The notes under the pieces are model-generated. The model worked only from the letters and a program-made list of their open reading frames with translations. It did no database searches and was not told where the DNA came from. Positions 35,599 to 46,700 of a stretch of DNA of 64,000 nucleotides are shown in pieces. A program made the position numbers and the translations under genes. This stretch comes from JAFGXT01 sp963677165 (GTDB lineage: Bacteria > Verrucomicrobiota > Lentisphaeria > Victivallales > SZUA-371): NCBI GenBank assembly GCA_963677165.2, contig CAXXSX010000002.1, forward strand, positions 930,001-994,000, written 5' to 3'. How positions within the stretch are numbered: the stretch's first letter is position 1; every line of letters begins with the position of its first letter.

Positions 35599-37872
35599 AT
35601 GATAGTAAAGAGTAATATTATAACAAAACAGTTGGAAGCCACTAAAATTGAAACGGTGGCCTTTGACGATACGCATAGTACGGTTGTGACTCCGGCACAT
35701 ATTCGTCCGGTGCCGGATAACAGTACCTTCAGCCTTGATGGAGAATGGCTGGTAAAGAGATACCCTTTTGAAGATACAGAGGCGGAATCAACCGAGAATT
35801 TTGATGATTTTATACCGACACAGCAACCGGGTAAAGTGTTTTATGCAGACCCGGAAGCCCACAAGGAGGAAATTCCTGACTGGGATCGGGTGACGCTGGC
35901 CCATATCGATGATAAGGATGGCGCCCTGTTGGTTAAAGAAGTCATTCTGCCTGACAACTTTTCTGACGGGTGTGTTTTTCTGCGCTTCGATGCGATCTAT
36001 CCAGCTGGAATCATCTATCTGAATGGCAAGCAGCTTGGCGCCCATTATTCCGGTCTGACTCCGGTAGAGTTCGACGTTACCGGAAAAGTGAACGCGGGCG
36101 GTAGAAACGTAGTAACGGTTCATCTGCTTCGCAAGCATAAGTTTGTCAAAATGGACATGGTACGGCATTCGATGGAGTTTGCCGGGTTAGCGCAAAGTGC
36201 GTATTTTTACTCCACACAGCAAACTGCCATCAAGGATTACCATCTGATCAGTGAACTCGCCAACTGTTTTAAAACCGGTATCCTTCACGGAACAGTAACC
36301 CTTGACAATCCAGCCACTGGAACCATTAAGGTTTCTATCGGTGATACGGCTGTCTGCCTTGATACAAGAGCCGGACAAGCCACCTATGAAGTAAAACTGT
36401 TTATAGAAAATCCGCAGCTGTGGAATGATGAATATCCCAATCTTTATAACGTTAAAATTGAGCTGAGTAACGGTGAAAGCTGTTCATATCGTACCGGATT
36501 CAGAAAACTTGATCTTTCTCCTGAAGGACCCAGGCTGAATGGTAACTTCATCAAGTTCCGTGGCGTAAATCATCTGACTTTTCATCCGGAGTATGGCATG
36601 CATACGCCAAAGGAATGGCTGCGCAAAAGTCTGAGTCTGATGAAAAAAGCCAATATCAATGCAATTCGGACCCATTTTACCGGACCCTCCGACCTGGTCG
36701 ATTTATGTGACGAAATGGGGTTTTATCTGCTTCAGGAACTTCCGATCGACTGGGGAACCAACTATATTCATGATCCGGAGTGGGTTGGCCCAGCCATGAT
36801 GCGTCTGGAAGGTTCTGTTCGCCGTGACCATCACCATCCGTCAGTAATGATCTGGAGCATCGGCAACGAAAACATGCCGGAATCCGCCGCAGTGGCGGCT
36901 GAGGGCTGGAACCATCTGGCTATCTACGATCAGTTCTGTAAAACACTTGATCCCACTCGTCCGACCATGTTTCCGCCTCCGGGCCCGGCAAACAAGATCG
37001 AAGGAATTTTCGAACTTCGTATAGGAGATGTTGCTGACATACATTACAGTTTTAAACTTCAGAAGAAGTTCCGTGAAACCGGAGTTGTCCAAATCCCAAA
37101 CAGCTGGGAAGCCGACATGGTGACAATTACCCGCGAAAAAGCGCTGGAGCGTGGCTGGAGCGGATGCTGGTTCAGCAGCGAATACGGTATATTCAATGCC
37201 GTACCGGATAATATGCACGGTCCTTATTTGTCATTAATTGCGGATGAAATGGCGGAGACTACATCAGGCGAAAATTCGCTGGAAGTATTTTACAAACGCC
37301 TTCGTGATGAATGGGGCAACATGCGTCATGATCCAACTTGCCTTGGCGGAGCATATTTCCCATGGCTTTGCAGCAGTTCCGGTGATTCCTGGGGCTGGGC
37401 TCGATACGGAGAAGACGCCAATTGGGGGGTCGTTACAGCCGATCTGCTGCCGAAACCCCAGTTCTGGGCACTGCGTACACTTTTTGCTCCGGTGTGGTTC
37501 CCGGAAAAAGTCAATTGGGTCGCAGGAGAAGATGTTATCCGGTTTGAAATTACAAATCATTACAACAGCATAAACTTGAATCAGTGCACCTTCAGGCTGC
37601 AGCAGAATGGCGGCAGTGTCTGGATGAGTATGCTCCGAGACTTCCAGGATATCACGATTGACTGTGCTCCAGGACAGACTGTTACCGCAGGAATACCGAT
37701 TTGGCGCGATGCCATGAGAAATGCACTTGCTGATGGATCGGCTGGTTTATGTCGTATTACCCTGCTGGATCCCAAGGGATTTTGTCCGGTAACCGCAGAT
37801 ATTCTGGTCTTGCCGGAAAACATTCAGTGGAAAAAAGATGTAATGAGTATCGGTCCGGATGCCGTGATATAA
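35599..37872 (+). CDS. Glycoside hydrolase family 2 enzyme
   Basis: A 757-residue GH2 protein with the family order: sugar-binding jelly roll (~40-210, VFLRFDAIYPAGIIYLNGKQ), Ig-like domain (~215-305, PQLWNDEYPNLYNVKIEL), TIM barrel (~310-610) and a C-terminal beta domain. The barrel has FRGVNHLTFHPEYG, NINAIRTHFTG, the acid/base Glu in MIWSIGNENMPE and the nucleophile Glu in WFSSEYGIF. There is no signal peptide, so it acts in the cytoplasm on imported oligosaccharides, as a beta-galactosidase, glucuronidase or mannosidase; which one cannot be read. It follows the secreted propeller proteins and is nearly adjacent to the SGNH gene (8 bp). Confidence 0.9.
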   Translation: MIVKSNIITKQLEATKIETVAFDDTHSTVVTPAHIRPVPDNSTFSLDGEWLVKRYPFEDTEAESTENFDDFIPTQQPGKVFYADPEAHKEEIPDWDRVTLAHIDDKDGALLVKEVILPDNFSDGCVFLRFDAIYPAGIIYLNGKQLGAHYSGLTPVEFDVTGKVNAGGRNVVTVHLLRKHKFVKMDMVRHSMEFAGLAQSAYFYSTQQTAIKDYHLISELANCFKTGILHGTVTLDNPATGTIKVSIGDTAVCLDTRAGQATYEVKLFIENPQLWNDEYPNLYNVKIELSNGESCSYRTGFRKLDLSPEGPRLNGNFIKFRGVNHLTFHPEYGMHTPKEWLRKSLSLMKKANINAIRTHFTGPSDLVDLCDEMGFYLLQELPIDWGTNYIHDPEWVGPAMMRLEGSVRRDHHHPSVMIWSIGNENMPESAAVAAEGWNHLAIYDQFCKTLDPTRPTMFPPPGPANKIEGIFELRIGDVADIHYSFKLQKKFRETGVVQIPNSWEADMVTITREKALERGWSGCWFSSEYGIFNAVPDNMHGPYLSLIADEMAETTSGENSLEVFYKRLRDEWGNMRHDPTCLGGAYFPWLCSSSGDSWGWARYGEDANWGVVTADLLPKPQFWALRTLFAPVWFPEKVNWVAGEDVIRFEITNHYNSINLNQCTFRLQQNGGSVWMSMLRDFQDITIDCAPGQTVTAGIPIWRDAMRNALADGSAGLCRITLLDPKGFCPVTADILVLPENIQWKKDVMSIGPDAVI

Positions 37873-37880
37873 GGATGTAT

Positions 37881-38942
37881 ATGATGTTATATGAGTATAA
37901 AGGGAATCTTGGACCCCAAAGTAAAGACTGGGAGTTTTGCCCGTCAGAAAATGCCGGAGGAACGACATATAATCCGGCGGAAGGTTATTATCCGGACAAA
38001 GGAGGAAAACTCATTGGGCCAATTATTCCGGGCATTAAGGAATTCTGCTGGTACAATATGAAATTTGAGGCTGAATGTGAACAGGATTGCCATTGGGCCG
38101 TTGTTTTCTATAAACCTGATGGAGAAACTCTGGTTTCAGATGTATACTCCTCAATTTATGCCGGACGGCAAAAGTACAGTGTCATGGTTTATGGTCGGGA
38201 AGAAGCCAACGCCATGCGGCCTTTCTTTCAATCGGTCAGTGGAGTAAAAGTACAGAATCTGACAATTGAACAAGTTGATGAAATGGAAGTCGCAAAGTGG
38301 TGCGATATGCAATATAAGGCCCTGCCTCCATATAGTTATGATTCTCCGGAGCCCAATATGTCTCTGCTGCCAAAAACTCTTACTGCTTTAAAAAGTGGAA
38401 AACCGTGGCGGGTGGTGATGCTCGGTGACAGTATTGTAAATGACACTTTCAACTCCGGCTTCCAGGCGCTCATAAAGCGTATATATCCGGAATCACAGGT
38501 TAAGTGGCTTTGTTCTGTCAGAGGGTCGACCGGCTGCTGGTTCTATCAGGGCCCAGATCAATTCAATGAATATGTGACCCGGTTAAAACCGGACCTGCTG
38601 TTTATCGGTGGAGTGTCTCAACGGTTTGAAAAAGAACCTGTCCGTAATGTAATTGACATGGCGAAAAAACAAATTGGCTGTGAAATTGTATTGTCCTCGC
38701 CGCCGCTTGGAAACGTGGAAACCGAGAAAGAACAAACTGAGTTCTCGTTGGAATTACAGAAAGTCGCAAAAGAAACCGGTATCGAATTTATTGACTTGCG
38801 TAAACCGTGGAATTATTATACTGCAACATGCCGAAAACCGCAGAATTATTATTATCGGGATGCAGTTCACGGCAACGACAGAGGCAAACAAATTGCCGGC
38901 AGAATTTTAGCTAACCACCTGTCTCACTCCTCTATTTTATAA
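37881..38942 (+). CDS. SGNH-hydrolase (putative carbohydrate esterase)
   Basis: A 353-residue cytoplasmic protein. The N-terminal ~165 residues look like a beta-sandwich (FCWYNMKFEAECEQDCHWAV, VFYKPDGETLVSDVYSSIYA). The C-terminal SGNH domain has block I VVMLGDSIVNDTFNSGF (Ser nucleophile), the Gly/Asn blocks around LLFIGGVSQRF, and the DxxH pair in YYRDAVHGNDRGKQIA. Deacetylation of sugars is the likely role. AAGG overlaps the GH2 stop codon, fitting starts at 37881 or 37884; an ATG at 37875 is too close. Translational coupling to GH2 is likely. It closes cassette C. Confidence 0.82.
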   Translation: MMLYEYKGNLGPQSKDWEFCPSENAGGTTYNPAEGYYPDKGGKLIGPIIPGIKEFCWYNMKFEAECEQDCHWAVVFYKPDGETLVSDVYSSIYAGRQKYSVMVYGREEANAMRPFFQSVSGVKVQNLTIEQVDEMEVAKWCDMQYKALPPYSYDSPEPNMSLLPKTLTALKSGKPWRVVMLGDSIVNDTFNSGFQALIKRIYPESQVKWLCSVRGSTGCWFYQGPDQFNEYVTRLKPDLLFIGGVSQRFEKEPVRNVIDMAKKQIGCEIVLSSPPLGNVETEKEQTEFSLELQKVAKETGIEFIDLRKPWNYYTATCRKPQNYYYRDAVHGNDRGKQIAGRILANHLSHSSIL

Positions 38943-39018
38943 AGTGATAAAAAATCGAAGCGATAAATGTTTCTTCTCACCTAATCACAAAATTGTAATG
39001 AGTCTGCTCCGCTTGTCG

Positions 39019-39047
39019 TTGACTTTTGAAATATAATCATTTATTAT
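39019..39047 (+). promoter_or_regulatory. Sigma-70-like promoter of hybrid kinase
   Basis: TTGACT (39019-39024), 17-nt spacer, TATTAT (39042-39047), 32 bp before the kinase ATG at 39080. Confidence 0.6.
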
Positions 39048-39079
39048 TTTATAAGTGACTATGGAGATTCAACAGAATT

Positions 39080-42000
39080 ATGGGCGCAGTTCGTTTCGGA
39101 AAATTATCTCTGATATTGGTTTTTATATCATTCCTCCTGCATTTGCAGGCGGAATCACAAACCGTAGTCACGCCCAATAACTCTGCCTCCTCCCGACCCC
39201 TCAAAGTATGGGCTGGCAATTACCCGCCCTATATTATTAATAGGGGCTCTCATACCGTTGGATCCAATATTACCGCCATTAAGAAGTTTGCGAAAAAGCA
39301 TAATCTGAAACTAGAATTCGACCGCAATGTGCCACCATTAGCAGAGGCGCTAGAAATGCAGAAAACGAATCCAATATGGGATATTTTTCCTGCGATTATC
39401 GGCAATCAGTCAGATTATCCCTATCTGGTATTCTCTCATAAAAGCATAATGATTCCATTAGGTGTATTTACCCAAACGAATAACAGACTTAACGCTCTTA
39501 TCGATTTAGTCGATAAGAAAGTCGGAATATTCAATACAGGCAGATGGGAAGTCGCGATGAGAAAAGAGTATTCCAGAACTGATATAATCAAATATAATAA
39601 TTTATCAAAAGCTTTAGCTGATCTGAAAACAAATAAAATATATGCACTCATTACACCACCCGCAGAAGCCGATTATGAAATTTCACATTCACATCAGAAT
39701 ATTATTATTAATTTCTTTCTTCCTTTTCCGAGCGAAAGCCTATATGCTGCCATCTCGTTGAATCAGAAAGAATTGTACGAAAACTTTCAAGATCAGTTCT
39801 ATATTGACCGAAGCTTGCTGCCGGAATCATTCCAGACCTGTCTAAATACAGAAAATAACCACTTGCAGATTATAAATCAGCTGGCTCTGTCCATCCGCAT
39901 CGGACTTATAATTGTCACCGTAACCGGTTTTATTCTCCTACTGCTCTGGAACCGCCGCATGAAAAAGGAAATTTACAGAGGAAAAAAAATAACACAGGCA
40001 CTGAGGGAAAACCGGAAACGTTACAGACTGCTACTGGAAACCTTAAATGATGCCGTTCTGCTGATTGATATCGAAAAGAAAAGGATTGTCGACTGCAACC
40101 CCGCCGCCTGCCAGCTGTACGGGTACCAGAGAAAAGAACTTACCAGGCTTACTCCTGAACAGATTTCCGCCGAACCAGGTAAAACCATCCAGAATATAAA
40201 CAACGGAGTTCATAAAGTCGACCGGATAAAACATATTAAAAAAGACGGTTCAATTTTTTACGTCAACTCTTCTAATAATTCGATTCAAATTAATGATAGA
40301 GATTATCTCGTCTCAGTGATCCGTGATATTTCTGATACAGTGGAATCCGAAAGAAACCTTATTAGCCGTGAAGAAGGCCTAAAAACCACGTTAAACTCCA
40401 TCGGCGACGCAGTCATCGCCACCGACACTGAAGATTTCATTACCCGGATGAACCCGGTTGCAGAAACCCTTACTGGCTGGAAATTTACAGAGGCGCTCAA
40501 CAAGCCTGTCGACCAGGTTTTGACTTTAATCAATGCTCAAACCCGCGATCCGATCTCATCAATGAGCCGAACTGTTTTTAAAATCAAAAAGGTCATCTCT
40601 ATTACAAGTGAAATCAGTCTGATCTCCCGAAAAGGACATGAGTACCGGATTAACTACAGCATATCGCCCATTCTTAATAAAAAGCATAACTGTATCGGGG
40701 CGGTTATGGTAATAAAAGACATCACCTCCGATTACGAGCGTGAACAGGAATTAAAACTGTGGTCGGAACGTCTTGGAATAGCCGCCAATGTTGCCCGTTT
40801 CGGTATCTGGGAATATATTTTCCCACCCAGGAAACGCCCTGGAATCATCGTTAATGAAAACTGGCGAATGCTTTACGGTTATGAAAACACCTCTGTGCCG
40901 ATTCAGGAATTCTGGGAAAACGGTATCCATCCCGAAGATCGCGATAAAACTCTGGCGGCCCTAAATAATGCTATTTCCGGCCGGCATCTGGAATTCGAAG
41001 CCGAATTTCGCTTTATCTCACAGTTCGGCAAGGAAAAATGGATCTATACTCTGGGTCGTATTGTGGAATATAACGAACAGGGAAAGCCCAAACGGATGGT
41101 CGGTATCCATCAGGATATCACCAACCGGAAACATACTGAAGAACTTCTTATTAAGGCAAGACAGCAGGCTGAGACCGCAAATCAGGCAAAAAGCCAGTTT
41201 CTCGCGACAATGAGCCATGAGATTCGTACTCCAATGAACGGCGTTCTCGGTTTCATCGAACTGCTCAGGGAAACCAGTCTCGACGAATCCCAGAAGAAAT
41301 ATCTTGATGCCGCCTCAAAGTCATGTCACGCCATGCTGGCGCTGCTCAACGATATTCTGGACTTCTCACGAATCGAAGCCGGACGCCTCCAACTACGTCC
41401 GGAACACTTCAATCCGGAAGAATTTCTAAAGCAGCTTGAAAGTACGATTTCCACCCTTCTCGGAGAAAAAGACATTGAATTGAATTTTATTACTCCTGCC
41501 AATCTTCCGCGTTGGGTTCTTGGCGACCCGATAAGGCTTCGTCAAATTCTATTTAATCTTTTATCAAACGCCATTAAATTTACCGAACAGGGCTTTGTTA
41601 CTCTGGTCACCACTGTCAAGACCACTGGAACAACGGCTCATTTTGAATTCGCGGTAAAAGATACGGGAATTGGTATCAATAGTGAAGATCTGAAAATGAT
41701 CTTTGAGCGTTTTAACCAGCTTGACAATTCGCTGATCCGTAAATTTGGCGGTACCGGACTGGGACTAACCATCTGTGATGAACTGGCAAAACTGATGGAT
41801 GGCTCTATTTCAGTGGACAGCCAGATTGGAACAGGCTCGGTTTTCTTGTTCAGGGTTTCAATGCCAATCGTTGAAATGTCTAAGAAAACGCCGATAGAAC
41901 TGAACACGGAAAAACCTGTTTTCAACGGCAAAGTACTAGTGGTCGAGGATGACCGGATCAATATGATGGTGATTAGACAGCAGCTAATCAAGTACGGCTG

Positions 42001-42295
42001 TGAAGTTGAAACGGTTCAGGATGGAGAAAATGCCGTAAACACCCTGGCAACCGAAAAATTCGATCTGGTCGTTATGGATTGCAAAATCCCGGTTATGGAT
42101 GGTTATGAAGTTACTGCTGTTATCAGGTCCGGACACGAGATCAATCGTGAAACCCCGATTATAGCCCTGACCGCCGACGCCTTCCCGGAAACCCGCCAAC
42201 GTTGTCTTGATGCCGGAATGAATGATTATATGACAAAGCCTCTCCAGGTAAATCAACTCCTGGAAATCCTCCACAACTTCCTCCCAAGAGCCTAA
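39080..42295 (+). CDS. Hybrid sensor histidine kinase with solute-binding sensor
   Basis: A 1071-residue inner-membrane kinase. After a signal peptide (~25 residues), residues ~40-265 form a periplasmic amino-acid-type binding domain (SBP_bac_3; PLKVWAGNYPPYIINRG, VDKKVGIFNTGRWEVAM). A membrane helix (~272-294) leads to three PAS domains (~315-430, 433-555, 560-690). A HisKA domain follows with the phospho-His in FLATMSHEIRTPMNG (~712), then an HATPase (NLLSNAIKFT, DTGIGI, GGTGLGL) and a C-terminal receiver (~952-1067, VVMDCKIPVMDGYE). It senses an external small molecule and sends phosphate to its own receiver, usually on to an Hpt protein that is not encoded here. No cognate output regulator is adjacent. 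Confidence 0.94.
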   Translation: MGAVRFGKLSLILVFISFLLHLQAESQTVVTPNNSASSRPLKVWAGNYPPYIINRGSHTVGSNITAIKKFAKKHNLKLEFDRNVPPLAEALEMQKTNPIWDIFPAIIGNQSDYPYLVFSHKSIMIPLGVFTQTNNRLNALIDLVDKKVGIFNTGRWEVAMRKEYSRTDIIKYNNLSKALADLKTNKIYALITPPAEADYEISHSHQNIIINFFLPFPSESLYAAISLNQKELYENFQDQFYIDRSLLPESFQTCLNTENNHLQIINQLALSIRIGLIIVTVTGFILLLLWNRRMKKEIYRGKKITQALRENRKRYRLLLETLNDAVLLIDIEKKRIVDCNPAACQLYGYQRKELTRLTPEQISAEPGKTIQNINNGVHKVDRIKHIKKDGSIFYVNSSNNSIQINDRDYLVSVIRDISDTVESERNLISREEGLKTTLNSIGDAVIATDTEDFITRMNPVAETLTGWKFTEALNKPVDQVLTLINAQTRDPISSMSRTVFKIKKVISITSEISLISRKGHEYRINYSISPILNKKHNCIGAVMVIKDITSDYEREQELKLWSERLGIAANVARFGIWEYIFPPRKRPGIIVNENWRMLYGYENTSVPIQEFWENGIHPEDRDKTLAALNNAISGRHLEFEAEFRFISQFGKEKWIYTLGRIVEYNEQGKPKRMVGIHQDITNRKHTEELLIKARQQAETANQAKSQFLATMSHEIRTPMNGVLGFIELLRETSLDESQKKYLDAASKSCHAMLALLNDILDFSRIEAGRLQLRPEHFNPEEFLKQLESTISTLLGEKDIELNFITPANLPRWVLGDPIRLRQILFNLLSNAIKFTEQGFVTLVTTVKTTGTTAHFEFAVKDTGIGINSEDLKMIFERFNQLDNSLIRKFGGTGLGLTICDELAKLMDGSISVDSQIGTGSVFLFRVSMPIVEMSKKTPIELNTEKPVFNGKVLVVEDDRINMMVIRQQLIKYGCEVETVQDGENAVNTLATEKFDLVVMDCKIPVMDGYEVTAVIRSGHEINRETPIIALTADAFPETRQRCLDAGMNDYMTKPLQVNQLLEILHNFLPRA

Positions 42296-42382
42296 ACACG
42301 AATGGCTGCAAAGAGCCATCCCTACCTAGAAAAAGACAAGGTTGTAGCGTAAAAATAAAATTGGAATGATTTTGAGAGTTTC

Positions 42383-43426
42383 TTATCTGGTAGGAGCCAT
42401 CGCACGGGCCATGACATCCATTTCCTGCAACACAATACCAGTACCGTTAGCAACCGCTTTCAATGGGTCGTCCGCTACGAAAACCGGCAGTCCGGTTTCT
42501 TCGGATATCAGTTTGTCCAGCCCGCTCAGTAACGCGCCGCCGCCCGCCAGCATAATACCGCGGTCAATCAAATCGGCCGCCAATTCAGGAGGACAACGTT
42601 CCAAGGTAGTTCTTACCGCTTCAACGATACTCGTTACCGGCTCCTGCAGAGCCATGCGGATTTCATAAGCAGATATCTTGATCGTCTTCGGCAGACCCGA
42701 TACCAAGTCACGCCCCTTGACGTCTAAGGTTTCTTCATCATTTTCAGGATACGCACTACCAATCTTGATTTTAATATCTTCAGCAGTACGTTCCCCGATC
42801 ATCAGATTGTAAACACGTTTCATGTGCTGACCGATCGCCGCATCCATCTCATCACCACCGACACGTACGCTTCTGGCTTCAACAATACCGGACAGCGAGA
42901 TCACAGCCACCTCGGTCGTACCACCACCAATATCAACGATCATGCTGCCGGAAGGTTCCGCTACGGGCAACCCCACTCCGATCGCGGCCGCCATAGGTTC
43001 TTCGATCAGGTAAATTTCATTGGCACCAGCGCGCTGGGCGCTGTCTTTTACCGCACGGGTTTCCACTTCGGTAATACCCGATGGAACCGCAACAAGTACG
43101 CGCGGCGACAGCCATTTGCGCTGTCCCCCCACTTTCGCACGGGCATTCTGGATAAAGTAACGGAGCATTTTTTCGGTGATGTCAAAGTCGGCAATAACAC
43201 CATCCTTCATCGGCCTGACGGCCTTGATGTTACCCGGAGTTCTTCCCAACATTCTTTTGGCGTCTGAACCAACAGCGAGAACTTCTTTGGTATTTTCGGT
43301 AATCGCCACTACTGACGGCTCTGAAAGAACAATGCCTTTATCGCGCACAAACACGAGACAGTTGGCGGTACCAAGGTCAATTCCGATATCGCTGGAAAAC
43401 ATCCGGGCAAGTCTTTGATGAAACAT
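42383..43426 (-). CDS. mreB: Rod-shape-determining protein MreB
   Basis: A 347-residue bacterial actin. It has the phosphate-1 loop DIGIDLGTANCLVF, the EPSVVAI segment, VAVPSGITEVETRAVKDSA, EPMAAAIGVGLPV, the phosphate-2 loop MIVDIGGGTTEVAVISL and ADLIDRGIMLAGGGALLSGL. It polymerizes under the membrane to guide elongation of the wall. GGAGA lies about 10 nt before the ATG. mreC, mreD and rodA are not next to it, since both flanks are giant sensor kinases on the other strand, so it is a stand-alone copy. Confidence 0.97.
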   Translation of the reverse strand: MFHQRLARMFSSDIGIDLGTANCLVFVRDKGIVLSEPSVVAITENTKEVLAVGSDAKRMLGRTPGNIKAVRPMKDGVIADFDITEKMLRYFIQNARAKVGGQRKWLSPRVLVAVPSGITEVETRAVKDSAQRAGANEIYLIEEPMAAAIGVGLPVAEPSGSMIVDIGGGTTEVAVISLSGIVEARSVRVGGDEMDAAIGQHMKRVYNLMIGERTAEDIKIKIGSAYPENDEETLDVKGRDLVSGLPKTIKISAYEIRMALQEPVTSIVEAVRTTLERCPPELAADLIDRGIMLAGGGALLSGLDKLISEETGLPVFVADDPLKAVANGTGIVLQEMDVMARAMAPTR

Positions 43427-43634
43427 TCGGTATCAATCTCCGCTACTGTATTATTATTTAAAGTCATTATAATGTACATAATATCGGTTATTATGCAAAT
43501 AAATTTTTCTTCCAAGCATAAAAAAGTAACGCTTTTGCATGTTTTTTTTGTACCTTGCAATCCCATAATCCGGTTCTGCAATACGAAAAGGGACAAAAAT
43601 TATTAGAAAATAGTTCAAAATCATAGAAGATAAG

Positions 43635-43664
43635 TTGTCAAAAACTACATATTGGTACTATACT
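43635..43664 (+). promoter_or_regulatory. Sigma-70-like promoter of second hybrid kinase
   Basis: TTGTCA (43635-43640), 18-nt spacer, TATACT (43659-43664), 36 bp before the TTG start at 43701. Confidence 0.5.
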
Positions 43665-43700
43665 TATGGCTAAACAAAGCAATAGAAATGTGAAAAGAAA

Positions 43701-46700
43701 TTGAAACTGAACTTGAAGATATTATTATTGTTGACCCTTTATGGAGTTTTCTGTTTGGGAAATTTATATGGAGCTGAATCTCCAAACGGTACTGCCAGAC
43801 ATATCCTGTTACTGAATTCATACCATTCTGATTACAGTTGGTCGGAGTTGGTTATTGACGGAGTAACCTCATCTTTTGACTTGGAACCCGGAGATTACAA
43901 GGTAACCGTTGAGAACATGGATGCCAAACGCCTGAGCCCGGACAATGCAGCAAGATTCACAGAAGCAAGACTACGTAAGAAATACTCGAAACGAAACTTT
44001 GATGTAATTATCGCCGTCGATGATGTTGCGTTTCAGTTTATGCTTGACTACGGCAGCCAGTTGTTTCCCACGATCCCCGTCGTTTTCTGTGGAGTAAACA
44101 GTAACATTGTCAACAGCACCAACCTTCCTCCGAATTTCACTGGGGTCATCCAAAATCCGGATTACCGCTGTTTGCTCATGATGATGAAAAATATGATGCC
44201 AGGCCTGAAACAGGTTTATTATCTTTCAGGAAACTCTGTTACAGGTAAAGGAATGAGATCCTATGCCCGAACCAGATTCCAAAAATTAAAATTATTGTTC
44301 CCGAGAATAAAGTTCTTTTTTATTGACGGCGACTATTATACCCACCGTCAAATGCTTGACAAACTATCGCATTTGCCTTCCGGCGCGGCGGTAATCCTTG
44401 GCATCTGGCTGAGAGACGCCAATCAGGAATATATTTCATCCAAGGAAAGTTACAGGGACATTTCTGACACCGCAACAGTTCCGGTTTTTTGTTTTGTTAG
44501 ATCTTATGTCGGCATGGGGCCGGTTGGCGGTAACGTTATTTCAGGTTACATGTATGGGACCAGAGCTGCTGAAACCGCGTTAAAGATTATGAATGGAACT
44601 CCCCCCGGCAGAATTCCGATCGAACATATAGAGTCCCGTGAAATAATTTTTGACTACCGCCAGCTCGAACGCTGGAATCTTACAGATAAACCCCCGAAAG
44701 GCAGTATCCTGATGTTCAGGTCAATGTCATTAATTGGAAAATACCGCTACCTGATCATCGGCATTATAGCCTTTCTATTTGTCCAGTCAATTATTATGGG
44801 CGGTTTTCTCCTCAGCGCAATCCGGCGAATTCATCGCAGCCGGGCTGCGGCTGATAAAGAAAAAATGCTGAGAATCGTTCTTGATGGTATAAAAATGGGT
44901 ATCTGGGAATATGACTGCGGCTTCGAAGTTATGAAATTTGACCAGTGGTGGGAACAGTTCTTTGAAGAAAAATCACTTGATTCAACCCGGTGGCATGAAT
45001 TGGTTCTGCCGGAAGATTTCCAGCGCCTTTCCCGGGAATACAAACAATTCATCCAAAGCGGACGCCAACACTGGTCCACTGAAGTCCGTATGATGTTGAG
45101 CGGAGAAATTTTCTGGATCAAGGTTGACGCCTATGTAACCCAGAAGAACAGTAACGGCAAACCCGCCATGCTTATGGGAATTACCCAGGATATCTCGCTA
45201 CGCAAACAGTACGAGGAAAAACTTATTGAAACCCGCAAATATCAGGAGCTCATTCTGAATAATGTTTCTGAAGGCATCATGTTTGTTTCCATTGACAAAA
45301 GTATCAAATGGATCAACAAAGCGTTGCTTGAGGATCTTTCCCGTGACGAATCCGATGTCGTCGACCAGCTCTGTTGTGACTGTATGTGTTTTAATTACAA
45401 AGACTGCAACCAATGCCCTATAACAAAGGCATTGAAAACCGGCGAGTTTCAGCTTTTTGAATTCAACACCGAAGACAATAAAGTAAAGGTGATCAAAGCC
45501 GCTCCGGTAAAAAGCACCTATGGCAAACTCAGCGGCGCGGTTTTGACTATCCTTGACGTTACGGATCAGCGCAAGATAGAACAACGACTAATTGCGGCCA
45601 GGGACGAAGCGGAAAATGCCCGAAAAACAGCCGAACTAGCCAACCGTGCAAAAAGTGATTTTCTGGCAAATATGAGCCATGAGATACGTACTCCTATGAA
45701 TGGCATCATCGGTATCGCGGACTTGCTGCTTCAGTCCGAACTGACCGAGGAACAGAAAAAATATGCCATAACGATTGAAAATTCCTGCGATGCCCTGCTG
45801 AAACTGATCAACGACATCCTTGACCTCTCCAAGATCGAAGCCGGCAAGCTTACACTCGAACGCACCGGATTTGACCTGGATGCCCTGATGACGGAATGCA
45901 TGTCTATGACAAAAACATTAATCGGCAGCCAGAAAATATCAGTTTCTCTGGATATCAGCCAGAAAAATATCCCCATGAAAGTTATCGGCGACAGTACCAG
46001 AATTCGCCAGGTAATAATGAACCTGCTCTCCAATGCTGTTAAGTTCACCAATGCCGGGGAAATCAATATTATCATCAACGCCTTTCGGATTGACGAATAT
46101 AACTGGTCATATAAATTCACGGTTGAAGATACCGGAATCGGCATTTCAGAAGAACTGCGTCAACGGGTCTTTGACAAATTTTATCAGGCCGATAACTCCA
46201 CGACCCGTCGTTTCGGAGGAACCGGACTGGGACTCTCAATCTCTTCCGAACTAGTCAGGCTGATGGGGGGAATCCTTGAAGTTGACAGTACTCCCGGCTC
46301 GGGCTCTAAATTTTTCTTCTCGATTCCATTAAGATTATCGTCATTGCATAGAGACAAACCCGACAACAACCAGAAGAAAGAAAAAACCAGTTACAACTAT
46401 ACGGTACTGGTTGCCGAGGACAGTAAAATAAATCAGCTGGTACTAAATGATTTCCTGACCAAACAATTCGGTTGTACCGTCGCGATTGCCGAAGATGGTC
46501 AGCAGGTAATGGATTATCTGGAAGCCGGCAATAAATGCGATATTATCTTCATGGATTGCCAAATGCCTGTGATGGATGGCTATGAGGCTTCTCGCCTGAT
46601 TCGCGCCTCCGATAAACCTTATTCCAAGGTAAAAATCATCGCTATGACGGCAGATGCAATGCAGGGAACCAAAGAAAGATGCCTTGCCGTCGGAATGGAC

